From contig CANKVS010000024.1 in NCBI GenBank assembly GCA_947487155.1, positions 1 to 58,264 on the forward strand: DNA of 58,264 nt, given 5' to 3'. Each line of letters begins with the position of its first letter. The stretch's first letter is position 1. The notes below the pieces were generated by a model, which ran no database searches, was not told the DNA's origin, and worked only from the letters and a program-made list of their open reading frames with translations. The DNA is from an uncultured Flaviramulus sp. (GTDB taxonomy: Bacteria > Bacteroidota > Bacteroidia > Flavobacteriales > Flavobacteriaceae). Shown piece after piece: positions 1 through 8,640 of this stretch. Both the position numbers and the translations under genes were made by a program.

Positions 1-142
1 AAATCACAACTATTTAGTTCTGCTTAGAACTCTTCCGAACACTTATGTTTTTAAAACCTGATAGGTCTCTTTAATTTTACTTAAATATAATTATAGACTA
101 TGACAAACTATGATGGTTTGGCTATATAATGTGAAGCAGACT

Positions 143-210
143 TGTCATTCCTGCGTAGGCAGGAATCCATAAAAACAATACAATAGATTCCTACCTACGC
201 AGGAGTGACA
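143..210. repeat. Inverted repeat with GTCATTC arms
   Basis: The left arm (143-167) and the right arm (186-210) pair at 23 of 25 positions around an 18-base spacer. Each arm carries its own smaller palindrome around CCTGCGTAGG. The pattern, TGTCATTCCTGCG and its complement ending in GTGACA, resembles short dispersed repeats that are common between genes in flavobacterial genomes. It is the main feature of the 312-base stretch before the first gene, in which I see no other gene. Confidence 0.8.
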
Positions 211-312
211 GTTCGATAGAAATGGGTTTTAATCTAAAGTGTTGTTTATGTAGTTGTTTCTTTTTTCATTCTATACTACATTGCAGAATCCATTTTTTAT
301 CTTCGCACCAAT

Positions 313-1356
313 ATGCAAGTAGATTATATAGTTATAGGAATTGGGTTAGCCGGTATAAGTTTTTGCGAGCAGCTAACGGCAAATAATAAAACATTTGTGA
401 TTTTCGATAATAAATCGCAACAATCGTCAGTAGTTGCTGGAGGTTTATATAACCCAGTTGTTTTAAAACGATTTACACCAGTTTGGAGAAGTAAAGAACA
501 ATTGGAAATGGCATTGCAAATGTATAGCCATTTAGAAAACACATTACATGTAAAGCTAGATTATAAAATTCCTGTACGCCGTAGATTTGCGTCTTTAGAA
601 GAACAAAATGACTGGTTTACAGCGTCCGATAAACTAATACTTTTAGACTATCTTTCTCCCAAAATTATTAAAAACGAAAATGCATCCATTGACGCTCCAT
701 TCGGGTTTGGAGAAGTATTACAGACTGGTAGAATAGATGTTAAATGTTTAATAGAAAACTATAAAGAAAAATTAATACTTAAAAATTATTTTTTTAGTGA
801 AGGCTTCAATTATCAGGATTTAAAAATTGAAAATGATGATATTCAATATAAATCTATAAAAGCAAAAAACATTGTTTTTGCAGAAGGTTTTGGAGTAGTT
901 AAAAATCCGTTTTTTAATAATTTACCCTTAGTGCCAACAAAAGGAGAATTACTTATTATACATGCACCTAATTTAAAAATAGATTATGTTTTAAAAGCAG
1001 GTGTTTTTTTAATCCCATTAGAAGATGATACTTATATTGTTGGTGCTACATATGTTTGGGACGATACAACAAATACTACTACAACTAAAGGGAAAGAACT
1101 GCTTTTAGATAAACTTAAAAAGCTTATTAATTGTCCGTTTAAAATTGTTAATCAAATTGCGGGTATTCGTCCAACGGTTAAAGATAGACGCCCGTTAGTA
1201 GGTCAGCATCCATTACATAAACACATGTATGTATTAAATGGTTTGGGCACACGAGGTGTTATGATTGGTCCTTATGTGGCGTATCAACTTTTCAATTATA
1301 TAGAAAAAGGTATGCCTTTAGAAAAAGAAATTGATATTAAAAGATTTGAAGAATAA
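313..1356 (+). CDS. FAD-dependent oxidoreductase (DAO family)
   Basis: A 347-residue D-amino-acid-oxidase/glycine-oxidase type flavoprotein. The N-terminus starts a Rossmann fold (DYIVIGIGLAGISFCEQL, residues 4-21), a slightly diverged GxGxxG dinucleotide motif, followed by an acidic residue at the end of strand 2 (VIFDNKS). The region near residues 285-320 (AGIRPTVKDRRPLVGQHP, then NGLGTRGVMIGPYVA) matches the FAD-contacting C-terminal motif of DAO proteins. No signal peptide is present, so it is probably cytoplasmic. The substrate is unknown: family members oxidise amines or amino acids, and the C-terminal half of MnmC is similar. The ATG lies close after a TATCTTCG sequence that could be a weak -7 element. 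Confidence 0.85.
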   Translation: MQVDYIVIGIGLAGISFCEQLTANNKTFVIFDNKSQQSSVVAGGLYNPVVLKRFTPVWRSKEQLEMALQMYSHLENTLHVKLDYKIPVRRRFASLEEQNDWFTASDKLILLDYLSPKIIKNENASIDAPFGFGEVLQTGRIDVKCLIENYKEKLILKNYFFSEGFNYQDLKIENDDIQYKSIKAKNIVFAEGFGVVKNPFFNNLPLVPTKGELLIIHAPNLKIDYVLKAGVFLIPLEDDTYIVGATYVWDDTTNTTTTKGKELLLDKLKKLINCPFKIVNQIAGIRPTVKDRRPLVGQHPLHKHMYVLNGLGTRGVMIGPYVAYQLFNYIEKGMPLEKEIDIKRFEE

Positions 1357-1388
1357 GGGAATGTTCGTTTTTTATAAATAGAAGAGTG

Positions 1389-1772
1389 TCATTTTTTAGC
1401 AAGCGATTTATCATAATGCATAAAAAAATTAATCCAAATATTTCTTGATAGCCTTAAAATAATAGGCATAAAAACAATTAATGTGCCAACAATAGATATA
1501 AATATTATATTAATACTGGCATTAAAAACAAAAAATGAAATAACAAATGCCGCAGTAGCAAATGCTATACCCACAGGATAACTAACATACATTGAACCAT
1601 AAAAAAACGAAGGTTCAATTTTGTATTTAGTGCCACAATGCGAGCAGTTTTCGTTCATGCTTAAAGCTTCAGAAAGTATGTATGGATTTTTGTTTTTAAA
1701 CATGGATTCTTGATGGCATTTCGGACAAAACCCTGTTAAAATACTATATAATTTAGTTCCTTTTTTAAACAT
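1389..1772 (-). CDS. DUF983 membrane protein with zinc-ribbon cysteines
   Basis: A protein of about 127 residues. It has an N-terminal pair of cysteine knuckles (CPKCH and CSHCG, about 30 residues apart) expected to bind zinc, then two hydrophobic helices in the second half. This is the DUF983 layout, whose function is unknown. The start chosen is the internal ATG giving MFKKGTKLYSIL; the upstream ATG at 1799 adds nine residues that look non-native. It converges on the FAD oxidoreductase gene with a 32-base gap. Confidence 0.8.
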   Translation of the reverse strand: MFKKGTKLYSILTGFCPKCHQESMFKNKNPYILSEALSMNENCSHCGTKYKIEPSFFYGSMYVSYPVGIAFATAAFVISFFVFNASINIIFISIVGTLIVFMPIILRLSRNIWINFFMHYDKSLAKK

Positions 1773-1842
1773 AATAATTATGTATTTTTGCATGCGCAAT
1801 TAAAAATAACTTTACGAAAATAAGTCGAGGTTTATTTAAAAT

Positions 1843-1893
1843 TGTCATTCTCATATAGTCATTAAACGAAGCTAAAATGAAAGTGAGAATTTA
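1843..1893. repeat. Degenerate GTCATTCTC inverted repeat
   Basis: TGTCATTCTCA at the left and GTGAGAATTTA at the right form 7-8 base arms in the gap before the ABC-F gene. It looks like a decayed copy of the GTCATTC-type repeats seen at the window start and near 53.8 kb. Assignment to that family rests on the arm sequence only. Confidence 0.4.
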
Positions 1894-1946
1894 AAGCAAA
1901 AATACATTTAAAATACTAAAAGCTTAGTAATATAAGTTACATTTTT

Positions 1947-3857
1947 ATGATGAACATTCACAATTTATCGATTTCATTTCAAGGAGAATGCCTGTTTGAA
2001 GATATTACTTTTAAATTAGGTAATGGCGATAGAATAGGCCTTATTGGAAAAAACGGAGCAGGTAAATCGACAATGTTAAAGATTTTGTCAAAAGAAATGG
2101 AACCTGATTCAGGTCAAATTGCTGCGGATAAAGAACTTAAAATAGGATTCTTAAAACAAGATATAGATTTTATTTTAGGAAGAACCGTTTTAGAAGAAGC
2201 CTATGAAGCTTTTACAGAAATTAAATTATTGGAGTCTCAAATGGAAGCCGTTAATACACAATTGGCAGAACGAACAGATTATGAAAGTGATGGTTACCAT
2301 CAACTTATGGTTGATATTAATGAACTTCAACATCAATATGAAATTTTAGGCGGTTACAATTACCAAGGTGATACAGAGAAAATTTTACAAGGACTTGGGT
2401 TTAAACGACCAGACTTTAATAAGCTTACCGATACATTTTCTGGTGGCTGGCGTATGCGTATTGAGTTGGCGAAGTTACTTTTACAGAATAACGATATTTT
2501 GCTATTAGATGAGCCTACAAACCACTTAGATATAGAATCCATTATTTGGTTAGAAGGATTTTTAAGAAATTATGCAGGTGCAGTAGTTATTGTATCGCAC
2601 GATAAAATGTTTTTAGATAATGTAACCAACAGAACCATTGAAATTTCTTTAGGAAGAATTTACGATTACCCAAAACCGTATACAAAGTATTTAGTTTTAA
2701 GAGAAGAACTTAGAACGCAACAATTGGCTTCTCAAAAAAATCAGCAAAAACAAATAGAGCAAACAGAGAAGCTAATTGAGAAATTTCGTGCTAAGGCATC
2801 AAAAGCAACTATGGCACAATCGCTTATTAAAAAGCTAGATAAAATAGATAGGATTGAAGTTGATGAGGACGACAATAGTGTAATGACGCTTAACTTTCCT
2901 GTGTCAATAATTCCAGGTAAAGTAGTTGTAGAGACAGATAAAGTTTCAAAAAACTACGGCGATAACCAAGTTTTAAAACACATTGATTTACTTATAGAAC
3001 GCGATAGTAAAACAGCATTTGTTGGACAAAACGGACAAGGAAAATCAACCTTAGCTAAGATCATTGTTGGCGATATAAAGTATGATGGCCATTTAAAACT
3101 AGGTCATAATGTACAAATAGGATATTTTGCGCAAAATCAAGCAGAGTATTTAGACGGAAATAAAACAGTTTTAGATACTATGATTGATGCTGCAAACGAA
3201 ACCAATAGAAGTAAAGTTAGAGATATTCTGGGATCATTTTTATTTAGAGGTGATGAAGCAGATAAATATGTACGGGTACTCTCTGGTGGAGAACGTAACC
3301 GTTTGGCATTGGCAAAATTAATGTTGCAGCCATTTAATGTGCTTATTATGGATGAGCCCACAAATCATTTAGATATTAAATCTAAAAATGTTTTAAAAGA
3401 AGCATTGAAACGATTTGAAGGCACTTTAATTTTGGTATCTCATGATCGCGATTTTCTGCAAGGTTTAACCAATATAGTCTATGAGTTTAAAGACCATAAA
3501 ATAAAAGAATATTTAGGCGATATAGATTATTATTTAGATCAGAGAAAGGTTGAAAGCCTTCGAGAGGTTGAAAAACGTACTGTTATTAAAGAGACCCCTA
3601 AAGAAAAAAAACAACAATCTTACGAAGATCAGAAAAAAATCAAGTCTTTAAATAATAGGTTAAACAATGTTGAATCTCAAATTAATCAATTAGAAAAGGA
3701 GATTAAAGCTATAGATGCATCGCTTGAAATTAATTATGAAGAAGTAACTGCGGAATCAAATTTCTTTGATAATTATCAAAAAAAGAAATCTGATTTACAA
3801 GATTTTATGCAAAAATGGGAAGATATTCAACTTGAAATTGAGCAGTTCATCGATTAA
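1947..3857 (+). CDS. ABC-F family ATP-binding protein
   Basis: A 636-residue soluble protein with two ABC ATPase domains and no membrane segments, as in the ABC-F (Uup/EttA/YfmL-like) group that acts on ribosomes. Domain 1 has Walker A GKNGAGKST (34-42) and signature FSGGWRMRIELAK (about 164). Domain 2 has Walker A GQNGQGKST (about 360) and signature LSGGERNRLALAK (about 444). Both have the DEPTNHLD Walker B typical of ABC-F. A charged linker joins the domains, and residues 540-636 form a lysine/glutamate-rich coiled coil as in Uup-type proteins. ATG codons at 1947 and 1950 are both possible starts. Which ABC-F subgroup it belongs to is not resolved. Confidence 0.93.
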   Translation: MMNIHNLSISFQGECLFEDITFKLGNGDRIGLIGKNGAGKSTMLKILSKEMEPDSGQIAADKELKIGFLKQDIDFILGRTVLEEAYEAFTEIKLLESQMEAVNTQLAERTDYESDGYHQLMVDINELQHQYEILGGYNYQGDTEKILQGLGFKRPDFNKLTDTFSGGWRMRIELAKLLLQNNDILLLDEPTNHLDIESIIWLEGFLRNYAGAVVIVSHDKMFLDNVTNRTIEISLGRIYDYPKPYTKYLVLREELRTQQLASQKNQQKQIEQTEKLIEKFRAKASKATMAQSLIKKLDKIDRIEVDEDDNSVMTLNFPVSIIPGKVVVETDKVSKNYGDNQVLKHIDLLIERDSKTAFVGQNGQGKSTLAKIIVGDIKYDGHLKLGHNVQIGYFAQNQAEYLDGNKTVLDTMIDAANETNRSKVRDILGSFLFRGDEADKYVRVLSGGERNRLALAKLMLQPFNVLIMDEPTNHLDIKSKNVLKEALKRFEGTLILVSHDRDFLQGLTNIVYEFKDHKIKEYLGDIDYYLDQRKVESLREVEKRTVIKETPKEKKQQSYEDQKKIKSLNNRLNNVESQINQLEKEIKAIDASLEINYEEVTAESNFFDNYQKKKSDLQDFMQKWEDIQLEIEQFID

Positions 3858-3882
3858 TAATTGTTAAAATTTAATGCATTTC

Positions 3883-3954
3883 GTCGAATAAAATAGATTT
3901 TAATCTGCTTTTGGGTTACTTTCGTATAGAGAATTAATCCCAAATTTATTCGAC
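3883..3954. promoter_or_regulatory. Perfect 10-bp inverted repeat spanning the leader of the LRR gene
   Basis: GTCGAATAAA (3883-3892) is perfectly complementary to TTTATTCGAC (3945-3954), which ends directly against the ATG at 3955. Folded RNA would put the start codon at the base of a long stem. The function is unknown. It could be leader structure or two half-sites, and I found no matching element elsewhere in the window. Confidence 0.4.
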
Positions 3955-4779
3955 ATGAAAACCTTAAAACTTATAATTGTATGCTTTTTTGTTACGGCAT
4001 ATACATTTGCAAATATTTCTACAAACGAAAAGGAGGCTTTAGTAGCCCTTTATAATGCAACTAATGGCAGCGAATGGAACTCTTCTTGGAACCTTGAAGC
4101 ATCAATAGATACTTGGTATGGTGTTACAATAGAAGACAATAAAGTTGTTGAAATAAGCTTACAGTTTAATAACTTACAAGGCGAATTACCTGAAGAAATA
4201 GGAAACCTTACTAGTTTAAGAAAAATTAATTTTGGATTTAATAAACTAAAAGGATCTATACCTAGTTCAATAAAAAAATTACAAGACTTAACGTCGTTAG
4301 AGTTATTTATGAATCAATTTGAAGGCAATATTCCTTTAGAGTTAGCATCATTAAAAAAACTTGAAATACTTACATTATATAGTAATAAGTTTTCTGGGAA
4401 TATTCCAACAGAATTAATGAATCTTACAAACTTACAAGAGTTGTTGTTAGGAAGTAATTTTTTAACAGGTACTATCCCAAATCAAATACATGCATTATCT
4501 AAGTTAAAAAAACTTAGTTTAATGGATAACAAACTAGAAGGAGAGATTCCTGCAGAAATAGCTCAGTTAACACAATTGGAAGAGTTGTTATTGTCTACAA
4601 ATCAGTTAACAGGAGATTTACCATTAGAGTTAATTAATTTAAGAAAGTTAAATACTATTATGGTAAGCGATAACAATTTAAATAAAGAGTATATAAGTAT
4701 TTCAGGTAAAAACCCACCTAGTGTAATGGATTTAGAAGTGAATAGTGCTACTGCAATATTAGATATAGAAAAAGATTAA
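3955..4779 (+). CDS. Secreted leucine-rich-repeat protein
   Basis: 274 residues. A signal peptide (about 1-19, ending near YTFANIS) is followed by a cap-like segment (EKEALVALYNATNGSEWN) resembling the N-terminal LRR cap of plant-type repeats. About seven tandem repeats of about 24 residues then cover residues 65-245, with the consensus LxxLxLxxNxLxGxIPxEL, which is the plant-specific LRR type. No catalytic domain or sorting domain is visible after the repeats, so this is a stand-alone adhesion or binding module of unknown partner. It is monocistronic, with a terminator directly downstream. Confidence 0.85.
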   Translation: MKTLKLIIVCFFVTAYTFANISTNEKEALVALYNATNGSEWNSSWNLEASIDTWYGVTIEDNKVVEISLQFNNLQGELPEEIGNLTSLRKINFGFNKLKGSIPSSIKKLQDLTSLELFMNQFEGNIPLELASLKKLEILTLYSNKFSGNIPTELMNLTNLQELLLGSNFLTGTIPNQIHALSKLKKLSLMDNKLEGEIPAEIAQLTQLEELLLSTNQLTGDLPLELINLRKLNTIMVSDNNLNKEYISISGKNPPSVMDLEVNSATAILDIEKD

Positions 4780-4813
4780 TTTTTTTACATAAATTTGTTA
4801 GTATTGGTTTAAA

Positions 4814-4846
4814 ATAGGCTGCATTATTAATGCAGCTTATTTTTTT
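4814..4846 (+). terminator. Intrinsic terminator after the LRR gene
   Basis: A GCTGCATTA/TAATGCAGC stem with a one-base centre (4818-4836) is followed by TTATTTTTTT. It lies 38 bases after the LRR stop codon. Confidence 0.85.
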
Positions 4847-4936
4847 ACTCGATAATCAAAGTTTTTTTTAATATCTTTTCCTTACCAAATAAATACCTTG
4901 TGAGTTTCTTCAAGGTAATTTATTTTATATACAAAT

Positions 4937-5119
4937 ATGCTAGAACACTATTTTATATGCCCGTATTGTTGGCAAAATATTTCTATGTTAATAGATAATA
5001 CTATTTCTTATCAAGAGTATATAGAAGATTGTGAAGTGTGTTGTAATCCAATTCAAATTTCTGTAAAATTTTTGAATAGAGAATTAATAGATTTTCAAGC
5101 AAATAGCATTGAGCAATAA
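4937..5119 (+). CDS. Small CPXCG cysteine-rich protein
   Basis: A 60-residue protein with a CPYC pair at residues 9-12 and a CEVCC cluster near residue 34, consistent with the CPXCG-motif cysteine-rich family (a small zinc ribbon). The family has no known function. It has no signal peptide. It sits between the LRR gene terminator and the initiator tRNA and appears to be transcribed alone. Confidence 0.8.
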   Translation: MLEHYFICPYCWQNISMLIDNTISYQEYIEDCEVCCNPIQISVKFLNRELIDFQANSIEQ

Positions 5120-5135
5120 TTTTTTATTTTTATGC

Positions 5136-5165
5136 TTGTTAAAGTTAAAAAGGATTGTATATTTG
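5136..5165 (+). promoter_or_regulatory. Bacteroidota sigma-A-type promoter for tRNA-Met
   Basis: TTG at 5136-5138 and TATATTTG at 5158-5165 are separated by 19 bases. This matches the TTG-N19-TAnnTTTG promoter described for Bacteroides and Flavobacterium. The expected start of transcription is near 5172, giving a leader of about 65 bases before the tRNA. Confidence 0.8.
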
Positions 5166-5236
5166 CAGTCCAAAATAATTTGATTGGTATTATGAGCCAA
5201 GAGTTAAAAGCTAAGTAAATTGTTTTGAGATTATAT

Positions 5237-5309
<73 letters not shown>

Positions 5310-5317
5310 CTAGAATA

Positions 5318-5351
5318 AAAGTCAGTCCTCTATAAATTAGAAGATTGACTT
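5318..5351 (+). terminator. Terminator after tRNA-Met
   Basis: AAAGTCA (5318-5324) pairs with TGACTTT, with a further imperfect inner stem, and is followed by a T-rich run. It lies just downstream of the tRNA. Confidence 0.8.
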
Positions 5352-5400
5352 TTTTTATTTTAAACCATTTCATTATAACAGATTGTAATAGTAAAAATCA

Positions 5401-6603
5401 ATGCCAAAATTATTTGCTCTTAAAGGAAAAATTCAAAATTATGCATGGGGTGGAACACAATATATTCCCGAATTATTAGGTGTTAAAAATAACACTAGTA
5501 AATGTGCCGAGTATTGGTTAGGCGCGCATGTAAATGCACCTTCAACTATTGTAACGAAAGATGGAGAGGTCGCTTTAAATACTTATTTAGAGTCAAATAT
5601 TTTGGAAAGTTTGGGCACAGACATTGTAAACAAATTTGGTCGATTACCTTTTTTATTTAAAGTGTTGGATGTTCACGATATGTTGTCCATTCAAGTACAT
5701 CCTACCAAAACTGAAGCAGAAAAAGGGTTTAAACATGAAAATGAACAAGGCATTCCTTTAACAGCATCGCATAGAAATTATAAAGATGATAATCATAAAC
5801 CAGAAATTATGGTCGCTTTAAGCGAGTTTTGGTTATTACATGGGTTTTTACCAAAAGTAGAATTGTCTAAAAGGTTAAGTGAAATACCAGAGTTTGGTAG
5901 TTTAATTCCTGTTTTTAAAGAAAAAGGATACTACGGCTTGTACAAGCAAATTATGGAGCAATCTGTACATGAATGCAGTGCAATGTTGTTACCACTTATA
6001 AATCGTATTATGCCATTATATGCATCGGGAAAATTAGATAAGTCCAGTCCAGATTTTTGGGCTGCAAAAGCTGTTGATTCTTCAGATGATAAAAATGTAT
6101 TAGATAGAGGCATTTTTTCTATTTACTTTTTCAATATTGTAAAAGTAAATAAAGGAGAAGCTGTTTTTCAAGATGCAGGTATACCTCATGCTTATTTAGA
6201 AGGTCAAAATATGGAGTTAATGGCAAACTCAGATAATGTTTTGAGAGGTGGTTTAACACCAAAACATGTTGATGTTCCTGAACTGTTAAAACATATCACG
6301 TTTGAAGGAACCATACCCAACGTTATGTTAGGCAACTTACAAGCCGATGGTATTGAGCGTGTATATACTACGCCCGCACCAGACTTTGAACTTAGTAAAA
6401 TTGATATATCAAAACTTGATAAGTATCAATCAAATGCAAAAACCGCCCAAATTTTAATTGTAATTGAAGGTGAGGCTATTATTAAAGAAGGTAGCGACGT
6501 ATTAAACCTTAACAAAGGAGAGTGTGTCTTTTTAGAATCTGGAAGTCATTATAGTATTTCAACAACATCTTCAGCTATTTTATATAAAGCAACAGCGCCA
6601 TAG
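5401..6603 (+). CDS. manA: Mannose-6-phosphate isomerase, class I
   Basis: 400 residues, the usual type I phosphomannose isomerase length. It interconverts mannose-6-phosphate and fructose-6-phosphate in the cytoplasm. Diagnostic features are the N-terminal GKIQNYAWGG, the zinc-site segment SIQVHPTKTEAE, the HKPEIM motif followed by FWLLHGF, and the DAGIPHAYLEGQNMELMANSDN segment region (about 260-280) that carries the catalytic part of the fold. The C-terminal cupin half is complete. Next to a mannoside-degradation locus it is the natural entry of mannose carbon into glycolysis, although it is also a general housekeeping gene. It is convergent with acs. Confidence 0.95.
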   Translation: MPKLFALKGKIQNYAWGGTQYIPELLGVKNNTSKCAEYWLGAHVNAPSTIVTKDGEVALNTYLESNILESLGTDIVNKFGRLPFLFKVLDVHDMLSIQVHPTKTEAEKGFKHENEQGIPLTASHRNYKDDNHKPEIMVALSEFWLLHGFLPKVELSKRLSEIPEFGSLIPVFKEKGYYGLYKQIMEQSVHECSAMLLPLINRIMPLYASGKLDKSSPDFWAAKAVDSSDDKNVLDRGIFSIYFFNIVKVNKGEAVFQDAGIPHAYLEGQNMELMANSDNVLRGGLTPKHVDVPELLKHITFEGTIPNVMLGNLQADGIERVYTTPAPDFELSKIDISKLDKYQSNAKTAQILIVIEGEAIIKEGSDVLNLNKGECVFLESGSHYSISTTSSAILYKATAP

Positions 6604-6613
6604 AAATTAAAAT

Positions 6614-6650
6614 ATAAAAAAGGTCAGCTAAAAAATTATAGTTGACCTTA
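6614..6650 (-). terminator. Terminator for the minus-strand acs end
   Basis: An 11-bp stem (6620-6630 with 6639-6649, including one G-T pair) lies between two convergent genes. Read on the minus strand it is followed by a T-rich tail, so it fits termination of the acs transcript. It may also slow manA transcription. Confidence 0.65.
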
Positions 6651-6675
6651 GATTAAATGGTTTTCTTTAGAAAAA

Positions 6676-8583
6676 CTAAAGCACGTTGTCCATAATTTCT
6701 TGAACAACTTCTGGGTTTAATAAGGTGCTTGTGTCTCCTAAATTTGAAGTGTCGTTACATGCTATTTTACGTAAAATTCGACGCATAATTTTTCCAGAAC
6801 GTGTTTTTGGTAATCCGCTAGTAAATTGAATTTTATCAAGTTTAGCGATTGGACCAATATGTTCTGTAATAATCTGATTGATTTCTTTACGTAAGTTGTT
6901 TTGGTCTCTAGACTCCCCAGTATCTTTTAAAATAAGATAACCATATAAGGCATTCCCTTTTACATCATGAGGGAAACCAACAATTGCAGATTCGGCAACT
7001 GCAGGGTGTTCGTTAATAGCATCTTCTATAGGAGCGGTTCCAAGATTATGACCAGAAACAATAATTACATCATCTACACGACCTGTAATTCTGTAATAAC
7101 CAACTTCATCTCTTAAAGCACCATCTCCAGTGAAATACTTGTTGTCGTAGGCTGAGAAATAAGTGTCTTTATAACGTTGGTGGTTGCCCCAAATAGTTCG
7201 CGCCATAGATGGCCATGGGAATTTTATACATAATCTGCCATCAATTTGATTCCCTTTTAACTCTTGTCCGTTTTCATCCATTAAAGCGGGTTGAATCCCA
7301 ATAAAAGGTAAACTGGCATAAGTTGGTTTGGTTGGCGTTACGTACGGTATTGGAGTTATCATAATGCCACCTGTTTCAGTTTGCCACCAGGTATCAACAA
7401 TTGGGCTATTCTTTTTTCCAACATTATCGTTGTACCAATGCCATGCTTCTTCATTAATAGGTTCTCCAACAGAACCTAATACTTTAAGTGACGATAAATC
7501 ATATTTTTCAACTAACTCTAAGCCTTGTTTTGCTAAAGCTCTTATCGCTGTAGGAGCTGTATAAAACTGATTCACTTTGTGTTTTTCTACAACTTCCCAA
7601 AAGCGTCCAAAATCTGGATAACTAGGTACGCCTTCAAACATTACAGAGGTGGCACCGTTTGCTAATGGACCATATACAATATAACTATGTCCTGTAATCC
7701 AACCAATGTCGGCAGTACACCAATACACGTCGTTTTCTCTATATTGAAATACATTTTTAAAGGTGTAAGCTGTGTAAACCATATAACCGGCAGTAGTATG
7801 TACCATGCCTTTTGGCTGACCTGTAGAACCTGATGTGTATAATATAAATAAAGGATCTTCGGCATTCATTACTTCGGCTTTACAATCTGCTGATGCTTCA
7901 TCTAATAGCGGTTGTAACCATTTATCGCGACCGTCTTTCATGGCGATGTTAGAATGAATTCGTTTAACTACTAAAGCGGTATGTACTCCAGAGCAGCTTT
8001 CTAAAGCTTCATCTACAATACTTTTTAAATCTATAGTTTTTGCGCCACGATAAGATCCATCGCTGGTAATAACCATTTTACAGTCGGAATCATTAATTCT
8101 AGTTGATAAAGCTGTGGCTGAAAAACCAGCAAATACCACAGAATGAATGGCCCCAATTCTAGCACATGCCAAAACGGAAACTGCTAATTCTGGAATCATA
8201 GGCAGATAAATGCAAACACGATCTCCTTTTTTTATGCCTTGACTTTTTAACACGTTCGCAAACCTATTAACGCGCTCGTGTAATTGATTATAGGTAATAT
8301 GTTCTGCCGGATCTTTAGGGTCGTTAGGTTCAAATAAAATCGCTGTTTTATTTCCTCGCGTAGAAAGGTGTCTGTCGATACAATTTTCTGTAATATTTAA
8401 TTGTGCACCTTCAAACCACTTTACTTCTGGTTTATTAAAATCCCAACTCAATACATTATCCCACTTTTTTTGCCACATAAAATGTTCTTCGGCAACTTCT
8501 TCCCAGAAATTTTCAGGCTCTCTTACAGATTTTCTATAAACTTGATAATATTCTTCTAAGTGTTTTATGTGATAATTACTCAT
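6676..8583 (-). CDS. acs: Acetyl-coenzyme A synthetase
   Basis: 635 residues, close to the usual AMP-forming acetate-CoA ligase length. It activates acetate to acetyl-CoA through acetyl-AMP. The adenylate-forming motif TSGSTGQPKGMVHT is near residue 250, the acetate-pocket segment YWCTADIGWITGHSY near 290, and the C-terminal PKTRSGKIMRR, whose lysine is the classic regulatory acetylation site, near 600. It begins 57 bases after the stop codon of the NagB-deacetylase gene on the same strand. Co-transcription would let it capture acetate released when GlcNAc is deacetylated; that link is inference. Confidence 0.95.
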   Translation of the reverse strand: MSNYHIKHLEEYYQVYRKSVREPENFWEEVAEEHFMWQKKWDNVLSWDFNKPEVKWFEGAQLNITENCIDRHLSTRGNKTAILFEPNDPKDPAEHITYNQLHERVNRFANVLKSQGIKKGDRVCIYLPMIPELAVSVLACARIGAIHSVVFAGFSATALSTRINDSDCKMVITSDGSYRGAKTIDLKSIVDEALESCSGVHTALVVKRIHSNIAMKDGRDKWLQPLLDEASADCKAEVMNAEDPLFILYTSGSTGQPKGMVHTTAGYMVYTAYTFKNVFQYRENDVYWCTADIGWITGHSYIVYGPLANGATSVMFEGVPSYPDFGRFWEVVEKHKVNQFYTAPTAIRALAKQGLELVEKYDLSSLKVLGSVGEPINEEAWHWYNDNVGKKNSPIVDTWWQTETGGIMITPIPYVTPTKPTYASLPFIGIQPALMDENGQELKGNQIDGRLCIKFPWPSMARTIWGNHQRYKDTYFSAYDNKYFTGDGALRDEVGYYRITGRVDDVIIVSGHNLGTAPIEDAINEHPAVAESAIVGFPHDVKGNALYGYLILKDTGESRDQNNLRKEINQIITEHIGPIAKLDKIQFTSGLPKTRSGKIMRRILRKIACNDTSNLGDTSTLLNPEVVQEIMDNVL

Positions 8584-8640
8584 GAGTTAGTGTTTGAAAT
8601 ATGTCTTGGTTTTTTAATGATATAAGCAAGGTACTAAAAA

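Noticed and set aside
5192..5218. Eight-codon reading frame (MSQELKAK) in the leader before tRNA-Met
   Set aside because: It lies inside the tRNA precursor leader, has no ribosome-binding context and is too short to distinguish from chance.
7328..7564. Open frames opposite acs, nagB, GH and GTPase genes
   Set aside because: They lie antisense within strongly conserved genes and have no family features.
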